Shown: positions 47,869 through 58,217 of the stretch, one piece after another
Layout of the letters: each line of letters opens with the position of its first letter
How positions within the stretch are numbered: the first letter of the stretch is position 1
NCBI RefSeq assembly: GCF_040939305.1
Contig: NZ_CP162511.1
Span: 3,596,001-3,660,000 of the forward strand
Length of the DNA: 64,000 nt
Direction: 5' to 3'
Source: Herbiconiux sp. A18JL235
GTDB taxonomy: Bacteria > Actinomycetota > Actinomycetes > Actinomycetales > Microbacteriaceae
Program-made: the position numbers and the translations under genes
Notes under the pieces: model-generated
What the model saw: only the letters and a program-made list of their open reading frames with translations
What the model was told of the DNA's origin: nothing
Databases searched by the model: none

Positions 47869-48621
47869 ATGACTCAGATCAGCGTCTCCGAGACCCGACG
47901 GATGTTCCGCGCCGCGAAAGACGCCCTCGCCTCGGCGGGTCTGCGCCGACCCCGGGTGCTCCGTGGGGAGCGCACCGAGCATCCGTTCGAGGCCCCCGAG
48001 CTGCGCACGGAGCGGCTGCTGCTGCGCCCGCATCGTGCTGCGGCTCGCGACGCGGCCGACTGGTTCGAGCTGCAGGCGCAGCCCTCGGTCACCGAGTTCC
48101 TGCCGTGGCCCGAACGCGACCGTCGCCTCTCGGCGCGGCACCTGCGCGATCGCACCCGCCACGTGCGGCTCTGGCAGGCCGACGACTTCCTCGCCCTCGC
48201 CGTCGAGCTCGACGGGCGGCTCATCGGCGACGTCTCCCTGCATCTCCGGAAGGTCGCTCGCGATGAGCGCTCGGTGGAGATGGGCTGGGTGCTGCACCCC
48301 GCCCACGGCGGCAAGGGGTACGCCACCGAGGCGGCGCGCGCCGTGCGCGACCTCGCCTTCGAGCGACTCGAGGCTCGGGAGGTGACGGCGGTGACGGATG
48401 CGCGCAATCGTCGGTCGGTGGCCCTCGCCACCCGGCTCGGTTTCGTCGAGCGCACGCGACGCGACTGCGCCCGGCAGACTGACGGCACCGTGGAGTTCGC
48501 CCTCGACCGCGACCGCTGGGACCGGGCTCGACGCGAGCGGGAGGATCGCCCCCGGCGGATCGAGCGCCGGACACCCCAGGGGCGCTCGCACCACGCCGGC
48601 CGCGAGCGCCGCGCCGCCTAG
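47869..48621 (+). CDS. GNAT acetyltransferase, RimJ/RimL type
   Basis: A 250-residue protein with an Acetyltransf_3 domain at about residues 45-205: LRTERLLLRPH at the start, GRLIGDVSLHL, GWVLHPAHGGKGYATEAA (acetyl-CoA loop) and DARNRRSVALATRLGF. The last 35 residues are arginine-rich. TACCGT seven bases before the ATG replaces a ribosome site. Substrate unknown. Confidence 0.85.
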   Translation: MTQISVSETRRMFRAAKDALASAGLRRPRVLRGERTEHPFEAPELRTERLLLRPHRAAARDAADWFELQAQPSVTEFLPWPERDRRLSARHLRDRTRHVRLWQADDFLALAVELDGRLIGDVSLHLRKVARDERSVEMGWVLHPAHGGKGYATEAARAVRDLAFERLEAREVTAVTDARNRRSVALATRLGFVERTRRDCARQTDGTVEFALDRDRWDRARREREDRPRRIERRTPQGRSHHAGRERRAA

Positions 48622-48655
48622 AACGCCGACGGCCCCGCCGGAGTTACTGTTGGGC

Positions 48656-49213
48656 ATGACCAAGTGGGTTGCCCTGCTGCGGGGCGTGAACGTGGGTGGC
48701 ATCACGGTGAAGAGCGCCGAGCTCGGAGCCCTGTTCCGCGAGCTGGGGTTCGAGGGCGTGAAGACGGTGCTCGCCTCGGGGAACGTGCTGTTCGAGACCG
48801 ATGAGGGAGGCACGACCGCGAAGGATGCCGCTCTCAAGAAGCGCATCGAGAAGGGCCTCGGCGAGCGCTTCGGGTACGACGCGTGGATCGTGCTGCTCGA
48901 GCACGACAGGCTCGCCGGCATCGTCGAGGCCTACCCGTTCGACGAGACCGACGGCATGCAGCCCTACGTCGTGTTCGCCTCCGACGAGGCGGTGCTTCGC
49001 GAGATCACGAAGGAGGCGGGCTCGCTCGATCCCGAGGGGAGCGGCGCCGGCACCGACGGCGGCGAACGCACGGCTCCCGGCACGGGAGTGCTGTACTGGG
49101 AGGTCACGAAGGGGAGCAGCACCGACACCCCCTTCGCCAAGTACCTCGCGAAGGCGCGCTTCAAGTCGACCACCACCACGCGGAACCTTCGCACCCTGCG
49201 CAAGCTGCTCTAG
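48656..49213 (+). CDS. DUF1697 domain-containing protein
   Basis: A 185-residue protein with the family start MTKWVALLRGVNVGG, the VKTVLASGNVLFET motif, and the end TTRNLRTLRKLL. DUF1697 proteins are widespread and unassigned. TACTGT lies five bases before the ATG, again a leaderless arrangement. The extended reading frame of the broken HNH gene runs antisense through it. Confidence 0.9.
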   Translation: MTKWVALLRGVNVGGITVKSAELGALFRELGFEGVKTVLASGNVLFETDEGGTTAKDAALKKRIEKGLGERFGYDAWIVLLEHDRLAGIVEAYPFDETDGMQPYVVFASDEAVLREITKEAGSLDPEGSGAGTDGGERTAPGTGVLYWEVTKGSSTDTPFAKYLAKARFKSTTTTRNLRTLRKLL

Positions 49214-49233
49214 CCCCATCAGATCCGGCCCCA

Positions 49234-50605
49234 TCAGAACGGTACCGGCGGATCGGGCGGCGGCGGCACGGACCGCGACGGCGCACCGAAACGCGGAGCG
49301 TGCGTGAGGTAGCGATTGCCACGCGGACTCGTGAACAGCAGACTCCGCGAGCTCGGCATGGTCTCGGTGGTGGTGAGCACATGGTCGGGCGGCCGGGCCG
49401 AACCGACGAGCTCCCGCCGAACGGGTTGCGCCCCACCCGGGGGCCACCTCCACGCGCCAGGAGTGATCATGCTTGAGGTGATGGTGCCGGGAGCAGAGGT
49501 GCGCGAGATCGGCGGGGCTCGTGTCACCGCCCAGAGCCCAGTCGCGCGTGTGATCGAGTTCGCAGCGTGACGCCCGCCGGCCGCAGCCGGGGAAGCGGCA
49601 GGTCTCGTCGGCGACGATGAGCGCCGTGCGGAGGTCGCCCGTGGGGCGGTAGCGACGACGGAGCACCGAGATGGTGTCTCCGGTGTCGGGGTGCACCAGA
49701 GCCCGCAGGAACGTCGGAGCCGTGGCGGCGATGGCGCGAGCCGTGTCGGGATCGATCGGCCCGTAGCCGTGCAGCGCACCCGGCTCCCGTGCGACGTTCG
49801 CGATCGTGGCGGCGGGCACCGTGACGATGACCGTCGGTGTGATGCGGCGAGCGCCGTCGCGGCCTCCGAGCACGATGTCTCCGAGGGCGTCGGAGCGCCG
49901 CTCGGCGTGGGTTCTCGGATCGTCGTCGGCGCGCAGCGAGCGGGCCACCCGGTCGATGAGGTCGTCGATCGCCACCGCGTCGAGGGCGGGAAGGCGGTGG
50001 TGGAGCGTCGCCATGCCGTCGAGCTCGGCCTCGAACCAGACCCCTCGGCCGTCGCGGGCACGCCGCGTGCGCTCGACGATGGACTCGGGATGCACCTCCT
50101 CCCGCAGCCGGCGGGCACGATCGTCGAAGCGCGCCGGCGTGAGTTCCTGCGCGAGGGGCACCAGCCGGGCTTCGAACGACGCCCGCGCCTCGGCGGGCAC
50201 GCTGAGCACGTGCGGCACGGCTCGGCGGGCGTGGGCGTAGGAGACGACCCCCGCCTCCACCTTCTCGAGGAACCAGGGCAGATCGTGGACCAGGCACTCC
50301 GCCTCGTTGACCCACCGCGCCACGGTGCCCTCCGAACGGAGCGTCGCGCAGGCGACCTCGGCGACGAGGGACCGGCGGGCCGCCTCCCGTGTGGGTGCGA
50401 CCGACGCCGAGGCGACCTCCGTGGCCCCCACCGCGACTCCGTTCATCGACTCCGAGAGCACGACGGCCCGAGCGAGCAACCGCGCGCGGCGCCCCTCGGC
50501 GGCCGCGATGGACCGCTCGATCTCGACCAGCTCGGCGAGCACGACGTCGAACTCGTCGCCGGGCGAGAGCGCCCGGGCCGGTGTGGTGCATCGCGCGCCG
50601 TTCAT
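49234..50605 (-). pseudogene. DUF222/HNH endonuclease, frameshifted near the C-terminus
   Basis: The frame from the ATG encodes the DUF222 region and an intact HNH motif (CRFPGCGRRASRCELDHTRDW, HLCSRHHHLKH split over about 45 residues). Just after HSWRVEVAP the conserved tail of this family (LLFTSPRGNRYLTHAPRFG, ending PPPDPPVPF at 49234) continues in the next frame. Moving between them means skipping one base in or near the G5/C4 runs at 49431-49443. Read as given, the protein instead runs on to 48644 (about 650 residues), antisense through DUF1697. Either a true one-base insertion or a homopolymer sequencing error. The family is multi-copy in actinobacteria. Confidence 0.75.
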
Positions 50606-50663
50606 GAGGTTCACTCAATCACGAGCCACCGACACCGGCGCGCGCGGCCACCCTCCGGCGCGA

Positions 50664-51218
50664 CTATCCTCCTGCGCGACGGGCGCGATAGGCCAGCACG
50701 TTCATCCGGTTGCCGCAGTTGCCGGCGTCGCAGTAGCGCTTCGAGCGATTGCGCGAGAGGTCGACGACGACTCCGGCGCAGTCGTCGGCGGCACAGAGAC
50801 CCAGGCGCTCGTACTCGTCGCTGCGGATGACGTCGATGAACGCCATCGCCACCTCCACCCGGATGCGCGTGACGAGCGGTGCGTCGGGCTCGGTCGCGTG
50901 GAGGTGCCAGTCCCAGTCGCCGTGCCGCACGAGCTGGGGCAGCGCACCGGCCTCGCGCAGCATGCCGTTGACGAGATCGACGGCCTCGTCGCGATCGACC
51001 TCCCACAGCCGGCGGAACTCGCCCCGCAGCGACCGCACACCCTGCAGCTCGTCGTCGTCGAGGTCGCGGCGCCCGGAGTAGTCGTGCTCGTCGAGCAGGG
51101 TCACGAGCGAGGGCACGTCGGCGAGGGCGTCGTCGTCAGAGCCGGCCACACCGGCCGCGGTGTTGACGAGTTCGGCGGCGAACACCAGGGTCGCCTCGGT
51201 GTCATAGGCGAAGACCAT
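50664..51218 (-). CDS. CGNR zinc-finger (ABATE domain) transcriptional regulator
   Basis: A 184-residue regulator. The N-terminal ABATE domain starts with TEATLVFAAELVNTAAG. The C-terminal CGNR zinc finger shows LCAADDCAGVVVDLSRN and RYCDAGNCGNRMNV, with all four cysteines. The start has AGGAG five bases upstream, inside the promoter repeat. It diverges from the EamA exporter and probably controls it. Confidence 0.92.
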   Translation of the reverse strand: MVFAYDTEATLVFAAELVNTAAGVAGSDDDALADVPSLVTLLDEHDYSGRRDLDDDELQGVRSLRGEFRRLWEVDRDEAVDLVNGMLREAGALPQLVRHGDWDWHLHATEPDAPLVTRIRVEVAMAFIDVIRSDEYERLGLCAADDCAGVVVDLSRNRSKRYCDAGNCGNRMNVLAYRARRAGG

Positions 51219-51219
51219 G

Positions 51220-51280
51220 TTGACTCCTGACAGGTCGGGACACTACTGTCAGCAGTGTAACCGCAATGACTCCTGACAGG
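51220..51280. promoter_or_regulatory. Divergent promoter with three CTGACAG sites
   Basis: TGACTCCTGACAGG occurs at 51221-51234 and 51267-51280 as a perfect 14-base direct repeat, and CTGTCAG (51246-51252) is a third, inverted core between them. A plus-strand promoter TTGACT (51220-51225), 18 bases, TACTGT (51244-51249) is embedded. On the minus strand the first copy also supplies the ribosome site of the CGNR gene. These are the best candidates for CGNR binding. Confidence 0.6.
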
Positions 51281-51288
51281 CCGGCGCC

Positions 51289-52275
51289 ATGACCTCCTCC
51301 CCCACTTCCCACCGCACCTCGGGGCTGATCTTCGCGCTCGCCGCGGCCGCCGCCTTCGCCACCAGCGGCCCGTTCGTGAAACCGCTGCTGGACTCGGGCT
51401 GGTCGCCAGCCGCCGCGGTCGCCGTGCGCGCCGGAGCCGGCGGCCTGGTGCTGCTCGTGCCCGCGCTCATCGCCCTGCGCGGGCGCTACCACCTGCTCCT
51501 CTCGTCGTGGAAGCTCATCGTGGGCTACGCCGTCATCGCCGTGGTGGGCTCGCAGGTGTTCTACTTCGCGTCCATCCAGTACCTCCCCGTCGGGGTGGCG
51601 CTCCTCATCGAGTACACGGCACCCATCCTCCTCGTGCTGCTCGCGTGGGGGCGCAGCCGGATCGCACCCGCACTCCTCACCGTCGCGGGAGCCGTGCTGA
51701 GCGTGGCGGGCCTCGTGCTGGTGATCAATCCGTCGGGCGGCGGCGGTCTGCACCCGCTCGGCATCCTGTTCGCGGTGCTCGCCGCGCTGTGCCTGGCCGG
51801 CTACTACCTCATCGCAGCGCTCCCCACCGGCGAGCTGCCCCCGGTCACCCTGGTGAGCGTCGGGCTCATCGGCGGGTCGGTCGCGCTGGCCGCGGTGGGG
51901 GCGACCGGGCTGGTGCCGCTCGCCATCGCCTTCGACGAGGTCGACATCGCCGGGTTCGGCGAAGTGCCGTGGTTCGCACCGATGGCCGTCGTCGTGCTGG
52001 TGGCCACAGCCTTCGCCTACTTCGCGAGCCTCATCGGGGCCGGCCGCCTCGGCTCACGTCTGGCGTCGTTCGTCGGGTTGCTCGAGGTGCTGTTCGCGGT
52101 GCTCTTCGCCTGGCTGCTGCTCGGCGAGGTTCCGACGCTCGTGCAGGCGCTCGGCGGCGCGCTCATCGTGGCGGGGGTGGTGTGCGTGCGGATGCAGCGG
52201 GAGACGGTCCTGGTGGAGCCCGCGACGCCCGATCCGCTTCCCGATCCGGCCGCGACGGGAGTAGGCAGGGAGTAG
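51289..52275 (+). CDS. EamA/DMT-family transporter
   Basis: A 328-residue protein with ten hydrophobic segments in two EamA repeats (first residues 12-145, second 155-300; FATSGPFVKPLLDSGWSPAA at the start, SFVGLLEVLFAVLFAWLLLGE in helix 9). Such proteins export amino acids or metabolites. The ATG has only CAGG upstream. Divergent from the CGNR regulator. Confidence 0.9.
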   Translation: MTSSPTSHRTSGLIFALAAAAAFATSGPFVKPLLDSGWSPAAAVAVRAGAGGLVLLVPALIALRGRYHLLLSSWKLIVGYAVIAVVGSQVFYFASIQYLPVGVALLIEYTAPILLVLLAWGRSRIAPALLTVAGAVLSVAGLVLVINPSGGGGLHPLGILFAVLAALCLAGYYLIAALPTGELPPVTLVSVGLIGGSVALAAVGATGLVPLAIAFDEVDIAGFGEVPWFAPMAVVVLVATAFAYFASLIGAGRLGSRLASFVGLLEVLFAVLFAWLLLGEVPTLVQALGGALIVAGVVCVRMQRETVLVEPATPDPLPDPAATGVGRE

Positions 52276-52329
52276 ACCCGCATCCGGGCAGGGGCCGAGC
52301 GGGAACCCACCCAGAGGAAGGACGCCTCC

Positions 52330-53082
52330 ATGAGCCAGCCGACCGAGAGCCAGCCGACCGAGAGCCAGCCGACCGGGCCCGAGCACCCCGACGCCAACGT
52401 CGGATGGGGATCGCCCACGCAGTCGACCGAGCCGCCCTCGACGCCGGGCACACCGCCCACAGAGCCGCCGACGGCGCCACCGAGCGCACCCTCCGCTCCC
52501 CCGGCAGCTCCCCCGAGCACGCCGCCGGCACCGCCGCAGTTCTCGGGGCAGGCGCAGCAGGGCTACGGCGCGCCCGCACAGCCGCATCCCGGGTACGGCG
52601 GGCAGGAGCAACGGCACCCCGGGTACGGCAACCAGCCACAGCATCCGGGATACGGTGCGCCGCAGGCAACTCAGGCTCAACCGCGCCACCCCGGGTACGG
52701 GGCGAACCCGTCGGAGCAGCAGCACGCATTCGGAGCCCCCACCTCCGGCAGCACCTCGGCGAACGGTCTCGCACGCAACCGTCTCGGCCTGGTCGCACTC
52801 ATCCTCGGGGCGATTCCGTCGGTGCTCGGGCTGATCTTCCTGCTCGCGCAGGCGGCGATGATCGCAGGCGGCGATCCTTACTCCGTCGGCACACTGTCGG
52901 GGGTGGCGATGGTGCTGAACGGGCTGCTCGGTCTCGCCGCGCTGATCGTCGGTCTCATCGCACTCACCCGGCGTGGGCTGGGCAAGGCCCTCGCGGCGGC
53001 GGGCACCGCGCTGGGCGCCGCCACGCTCGTCGGAGTGCTCGGCAACCTCCTCTACGCGGCGAGCTTCCAGCTGTTCTACTGA
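52330..53082 (+). CDS. Proline/glycine-rich N-terminus, DUF4190-like membrane protein
   Basis: A 250-residue protein. Residues 1-130 are low complexity: three TESQP-type repeats, a Pro/Ala/Thr stretch, then four or five HPGYG repeats. Three or four hydrophobic segments follow (RLGLVALILGAIPSVLGLIF, GVAMVLNGLLGLAALIVGLI). GAGGAAGGA precedes the ATG. Related proteins with YG-rich tails are common in actinobacterial envelopes; function unknown. Confidence 0.75.
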   Translation: MSQPTESQPTESQPTGPEHPDANVGWGSPTQSTEPPSTPGTPPTEPPTAPPSAPSAPPAAPPSTPPAPPQFSGQAQQGYGAPAQPHPGYGGQEQRHPGYGNQPQHPGYGAPQATQAQPRHPGYGANPSEQQHAFGAPTSGSTSANGLARNRLGLVALILGAIPSVLGLIFLLAQAAMIAGGDPYSVGTLSGVAMVLNGLLGLAALIVGLIALTRRGLGKALAAAGTALGAATLVGVLGNLLYAASFQLFY

Positions 53083-53738
53083 GCCTGATCGACGAGCGTG
53101 GGTTGAACCGGCGTACCCTGCCTGATCGTCGTCACCAGGTCGACGGCCGACGGTCGTGGGGGCGCCGAGCCGAATCCGAAGCCCACGGGCGGGTCGAGCG
53201 GACCGAAGGCCCCGAGGTCCCTCCCCTCGAGCGCCGCCTCGGCCCAGGCCAGCTCACGCACCGCGGTGACCCCGTAGTACTCGCGACGAGAGCCGCCCGC
53301 CGTTCCCGCGGTGTGCACCCCGGGCATCACGGCCGCGGCGACGGGGTCGATGGCCGCGAGCCATCGCGGGTGGGTGGCGAGCCGTGCGGGAACCGACCGC
53401 AGCAGGAGGCCGAGCGCCGTAGGACGGCCGACGGCGACGTTCACGGCGAGGCGGCCGGCATGGATGCCGACGAGCCGGCTGCTGCCCCCGAACCGCACCG
53501 GCACCACCCGCACCTCGTCGAACCGGTAGGTGGCGGAGACGAAATCGGCGACCTCGGGCGACGGCGCCAGAAGGATGCGATGGCCCGCAGCATCCTGCAC
53601 CATCACGTCGGCGAAACGCCCGAACGGCGAGCTGCGCCAGAGGCCCACCACGATGCGGGTTCCCGAGGCGGTGCCGAAGCCGACGATGGTTCCGCCGAAC
53701 CGCACGGCGTCACCGGGGCGCAGCTCGCCGGGGCCCAT
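53076..53738 (-). CDS. Hypothetical protein (220 aa) coupled to the XRE-cupin regulator
   Basis: Starts MGPGELRPGDAVRFGGTIVG and is predicted to be soluble, with a beta-rich N-terminal half and a Pro-rich tail. The middle part contains PRWLAAIDPVAAAVMPGVHT. I do not recognise a family. The stop of the regulator and its ATG overlap (TGATG), so the two are made together. The stop overlaps the end of the opposing membrane-protein gene. Confidence 0.65.
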   Translation of the reverse strand: MGPGELRPGDAVRFGGTIVGFGTASGTRIVVGLWRSSPFGRFADVMVQDAAGHRILLAPSPEVADFVSATYRFDEVRVVPVRFGGSSRLVGIHAGRLAVNVAVGRPTALGLLLRSVPARLATHPRWLAAIDPVAAAVMPGVHTAGTAGGSRREYYGVTAVRELAWAEAALEGRDLGAFGPLDPPVGFGFGSAPPRPSAVDLVTTIRQGTPVQPTLVDQAQ

Positions 53739-54322
53739 CAGCGACCCACCCGCCGGTCGGGTTCGGTCTGCGCCCGCACGTGGATGCGCTCGCCGTCGCG
53801 GCTGAAGATGCACATCATCTCGACCGGCTGGTCGTCGGCGCAGCCGAGCCAGTGCGGGATGCGCGTGGCGAATTCCGCCGCCTCGCCCGGCCTCAGCACG
53901 AGGTCGTGGTCGCCGAGCAGCAGGCGCAGGTTGCCCGAGAGCACGTAGAGCCATTCGAACCCGTCGTGGGTGCGCTGCATCGGAACCTCACCCGCCACCG
54001 GGGTGAGCACCATGCGCACGGTCTGCGTGGGCGAGTTCTCGCGGGAGAGCCAGTAGGTGCTCGCCCCGGGCCTACGGGAGTGCCGGGGCTCGACCCGCGG
54101 GTCGGGCACCGCGTCGGAGACGAGGTCGTCGAGGGTCACCTCGAGTGCCGACGCGAGCGGGATGAGCAGGTCGAGGTTCGGCTGCCGCTTGCCCGACTCG
54201 AGCCGCGAGAGGGTGCTCACCGAGATTCCCGTCTCGGCTGAGACCTCGGCGAGGGTGGAGTCGCGGTTCACCCGGGCGGCACGAAGTCGGCTGCCGATGC
54301 GTTCGGCTCGGGTCGGATCCAT
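53738..54322 (-). CDS. XRE-family regulator with cupin domain
   Basis: A 194-residue regulator. The helix-turn-helix is at residues 10-65 (STLAEVSAETGISVSTLSRLESGKRQP) and a cupin_2 domain at 110-175 (HDGFEWLYVLSGNLRLLLGD, LRPGEAAEFATRIPHWLG). It diverges from the redox enzyme at 54380, with TGCT/AGCA at 54325-54337 as a possible operator. No ribosome site is visible. Confidence 0.92.
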   Translation of the reverse strand: MDPTRAERIGSRLRAARVNRDSTLAEVSAETGISVSTLSRLESGKRQPNLDLLIPLASALEVTLDDLVSDAVPDPRVEPRHSRRPGASTYWLSRENSPTQTVRMVLTPVAGEVPMQRTHDGFEWLYVLSGNLRLLLGDHDLVLRPGEAAEFATRIPHWLGCADDQPVEMMCIFSRDGERIHVRAQTEPDRRVGR

Positions 54323-54379
54323 GTTGCTATTTCAGCACAGAGCTTTGCGATTCGCCACCATCTCGGCGAGCGTTGGGGC

Positions 54380-55363
<984 letters not shown>

Positions 55364-55366
55364 TCG

Positions 55367-56191
55367 TCAGCCCTGCGCCAGCTCCGAGACCTCCTGCCAC
55401 GCCTCCCACTCCGCGAGACGGCTCTCGTAGTCGGCCTTCGCGACCTGGAGCGGGCTCGACCCGAAGAACACGCGCAGCGGCGGCTCCTCGGCGTCGACCA
55501 CGCGGAGGATGGCCGCGGCCGAGGCGTTCGGGTCGCCGGGTGACGCCACCCGCGACCTGCGCGCCTCGGCCGACGCGGCGTGAACCTCGGCGTAGTCGGG
55601 GAGCTCGGCCGCGTGCTTCGCCGAGGCTCCGCCCCAGTCGGTGCTGAAGCCGCCGGGCTCGACGAGCGTCACCTTCACCCCGAACGGCGCGACCTCCTGG
55701 GCGAGCGCCTGCGAGAACCCCTCGAGCGCCCACTTGGAGGCGTTGTAGACGCCGATGTTCGCGAAAGCCGAGATGCCGCCGATCGACGACACCTGCACGA
55801 GGTGACCGCCACCCTGCCTGCGAAGCACGGGAAGGGCGGCCTGGGTCACCCAGAACGCGCCGAACACGTTGGTCTCGAACTGGTCGCGCACCTCCTTCTC
55901 GCTGAGCTCCTCGATGAAGCCGAACTGGCCGTACCCGGCGTTGTTCACGACGACGTCGAGGCGCTCGAAGCGCTCGACCGCCTGCTCGACGGCCGCGAAG
56001 TCGGCCTCGCGGTCGGTGACGTCGAGCTGAAGGGGGAGGATGCGGTCGCCGAACCGCTCGACCAGATCGTCGAGCGACGAGACGTCGCGCGCCGTAGCCG
56101 CGACGCTGTCGCCGCGTTCGAGAGCCGCGGTCGCCCACTCCCGGCCGAAGCCGCGCGAGGTACCGGTGATGAACCACACCTTCTGAGCCAT
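55367..56191 (-). CDS. SDR-family oxidoreductase
   Basis: A 274-residue NAD(P)-dependent short-chain dehydrogenase. The cofactor motif TGTSRGFG is at the N-terminus, NNAGYGQFG follows, and the catalytic Ser and YxxxK are in VSSIGGISAFANIGVYNASK. GAAGGGA lies five bases before the ATG. Substrate unknown. It diverges from the MFS gene. Confidence 0.92.
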   Translation of the reverse strand: MAQKVWFITGTSRGFGREWATAALERGDSVAATARDVSSLDDLVERFGDRILPLQLDVTDREADFAAVEQAVERFERLDVVVNNAGYGQFGFIEELSEKEVRDQFETNVFGAFWVTQAALPVLRRQGGGHLVQVSSIGGISAFANIGVYNASKWALEGFSQALAQEVAPFGVKVTLVEPGGFSTDWGGASAKHAAELPDYAEVHAASAEARRSRVASPGDPNASAAAILRVVDAEEPPLRVFFGSSPLQVAKADYESRLAEWEAWQEVSELAQG

Positions 56192-56269
56192 GGGAATCCC
56201 TTCGATCGGCGTGATGCCGCACCACGCGTCACCACTACACTGGCCCAAAGCCGAGGGGGGCGGGAGACC

Positions 56270-57517
56270 ATGGGTGCCGACACGTCACGCACCGTCACCG
56301 GAGGGGCGCCGGGGCTGCCGAGCAGACGACTGCTCGTCGCCATGCTGCTCGGCGTCATCCCGCTCAGCCAGTTCCCGATCGACGTCTACACCCCCGCCAT
56401 CCCGGCGATGGTCGCGGAGTTCGGCACGAGCAACACGGTCATCCAGAACTCCGTCTCGGCCTACGTGCTCGGCATGGCGCTTGGACTCCTGCCGGTCGGC
56501 ATCATCGCCGACGCCCGGGGCCGCAAGCCCACCCTGCTGGTGTGCCTGGCGCTCCTCGTGCTGGCGAGCATCGGCATCGCCGTCACCGACGAGGTGTGGC
56601 TGCTGCTCGTGCTGCGCTTCGTGCAGGGAGTCGGCGGATGCGCGTGCATGGTCGTCGTGTACGCCATCGCCGCCGACACCTCGCGCGGCCCCCAGCTCAC
56701 CTCGCTGTCGGGCTGGCTCGGCGCCTCGTGGGGGCTCGCGCCCGTGATCGCCCCGGCGATCGGGGGACTCCTCGTGCAGTTCGTCTCCTGGCGGGTGATC
56801 TTCGGCCTCATCGCCGCGCTCGGCGTCGTCGCCCTCCTCGTCGTCTGGCGGCTACTGCCCGAGACGCTCGCCGCGGGCAAGGAGACCCCGATCCGGCCCG
56901 GCGTGATCGCCCGTGTGCTGGGCAGCGCCTTCCGGCGCACCCTGTTCGTGGGCCTGACCTTGGTGTTCGCCGTGTTCGCGAGCGCCCAACTGCTGTTCGG
57001 CACCATCGCCCCCGTCGTCTACCAGAACGCGCTGGGGGTGCCGCCCGCCGCCTACGGGCTGATCGCCCTCCTCGTGGGCGCCGCGAACCTCGCCGGGGAG
57101 CTCGCCACCGGTGCCCTGGCGACGCGCGTGTCGTCGCGCACCCTGGGTTTTTCGGCGCTGGCGTCGTTCGGCGTCGGGGCGATCATCCTCGCCGCCAGCG
57201 GCGTGCTGGTGGGGCCCGATCTCGTGCTCATCACCCTCGGCGGCGTGTTCGTGATGCTCGGCTGCGGTGCGCTCTGCCCGCTGGCGTACGGCCTCGCGCT
57301 CGGGCTCTTCGACCGCAATCTCGGACTCATCGGCGGGCTCACGAGCGCCGTCTGCTACCTCTTCGTCGCCCTCACCATGGCCTCTGCGGCGGGCTTGCCC
57401 GACACCAGCCAGACACCGATGGGGTTCATCTACCTGGGCTGCCTCGCCGCGGGCGCGGTGCTGCTGGTGCTGTGCCTGAGGAAGCGGTCTCCGGAACCGG
57501 CGGCCGCGGCGCCGTGA
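56270..57517 (+). CDS. MFS drug-resistance transporter, Bcr/CflA-like (DHA1)
   Basis: A 415-residue, 12-helix transporter. Features are QFPIDVYTPAIPAMVAEF in helix 1, IADARGRKPTLL (loop 2-3), and LSGWLGASWGLAPVIAPAIGGL (motif C, proton antiporters; 56.7 kb). GGGAG three bases before the ATG. It lies next to the TetR gene, so it may export the compound sensed there. Confidence 0.87.
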   Translation: MGADTSRTVTGGAPGLPSRRLLVAMLLGVIPLSQFPIDVYTPAIPAMVAEFGTSNTVIQNSVSAYVLGMALGLLPVGIIADARGRKPTLLVCLALLVLASIGIAVTDEVWLLLVLRFVQGVGGCACMVVVYAIAADTSRGPQLTSLSGWLGASWGLAPVIAPAIGGLLVQFVSWRVIFGLIAALGVVALLVVWRLLPETLAAGKETPIRPGVIARVLGSAFRRTLFVGLTLVFAVFASAQLLFGTIAPVVYQNALGVPPAAYGLIALLVGAANLAGELATGALATRVSSRTLGFSALASFGVGAIILAASGVLVGPDLVLITLGGVFVMLGCGALCPLAYGLALGLFDRNLGLIGGLTSAVCYLFVALTMASAAGLPDTSQTPMGFIYLGCLAAGAVLLVLCLRKRSPEPAAAAP

Positions 57518-57520
57518 CCG

Positions 57521-58216
57521 TCAGGCCGTGAAGATCACGCGGCCGAGCACCTCGCGCAGCCACTCCTCGTAGCGCTTCATGCTCCAGCCCGACTGCTCCA
57601 CCAGCTGTTGGTGGCTCTCGGGCGAGACCAGGAACGAGAGCGCGGCGGCGAGCTCGGCGCGCCGTTTCGGCGGGGTGTCGGCGGCGACGAGACCGCGCCG
57701 CACGAGCTCGTCGACGGCGGCGGCGAAGTCTTTGCGCCGGCGGGCCAGCAGGTCGTCGAGCGACTCCTTCACCAACGGGTCTGACGACGCCGCGCTCAGG
57801 AAGCTCGCCCACAGCCCGCTGGTGCGGCGGTTCGCCTCGGCCACGAAGTGGAGGTAGCCGCGCAGGAACTCCTCGTCGTCGACCCGGGAACGGATGTCGC
57901 GGCCGACCTCGCGCTCGGCGATCGTCTCCCGCCCCTCGCTGCCGCTGAACGCCTGCTCGAAGGCCCCCATCAGCAGTTCGCGCTTCGGCCCGTTGAGCTT
58001 CACGGTCTCGACCGAGACGCCGGCCGCAGCGGCGATGTCGGCGAGTGAGGTTCCCGCGTAGCCGCTCGCGGCGAAGCACGACGCGGCGGCGTCGAGGATG
58101 CGCTGGCGGGTGTTCGCCGCCTGCTCCGCCCGCAGAGCCGAGGTGTAGGAGCGCGGCGCGGCGGACGCCGCGCGGGCTCCCGGGCGACGCACGGCGGAAC
58201 TTCGCGAATCGGGCAT
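57521..58216 (-). CDS. TetR-family transcriptional regulator
   Basis: A 231-residue repressor with the N-terminal helix-turn-helix RQRILDAAASCFAASGYAG, then DIAAAAGVSVETVKLNG (residues about 36-80) and a ligand domain. AAGGAT precedes the ATG. It diverges from the glycosyltransferase gene, and its palindrome at 58230-58253 covers that gene's promoter, so it very likely represses it. Confidence 0.92.
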   Translation of the reverse strand: MPDSRSSAVRRPGARAASAAPRSYTSALRAEQAANTRQRILDAAASCFAASGYAGTSLADIAAAAGVSVETVKLNGPKRELLMGAFEQAFSGSEGRETIAEREVGRDIRSRVDDEEFLRGYLHFVAEANRRTSGLWASFLSAASSDPLVKESLDDLLARRRKDFAAAVDELVRRGLVAADTPPKRRAELAAALSFLVSPESHQQLVEQSGWSMKRYEEWLREVLGRVIFTA

Positions 58217-58217
58217 A

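Noticed and set aside
48644..49233. C-terminal extension of the HNH endonuclease as a real domain
   Set aside because: It lies antisense to the conserved DUF1697 gene and begins where the family's true tail moves to another frame.
51507..53948. 813-codon plus-strand open frame crossing several genes
   Set aside because: It crosses the EamA and membrane-protein genes in another frame and has an Arg/Gly-rich, non-protein-like composition.
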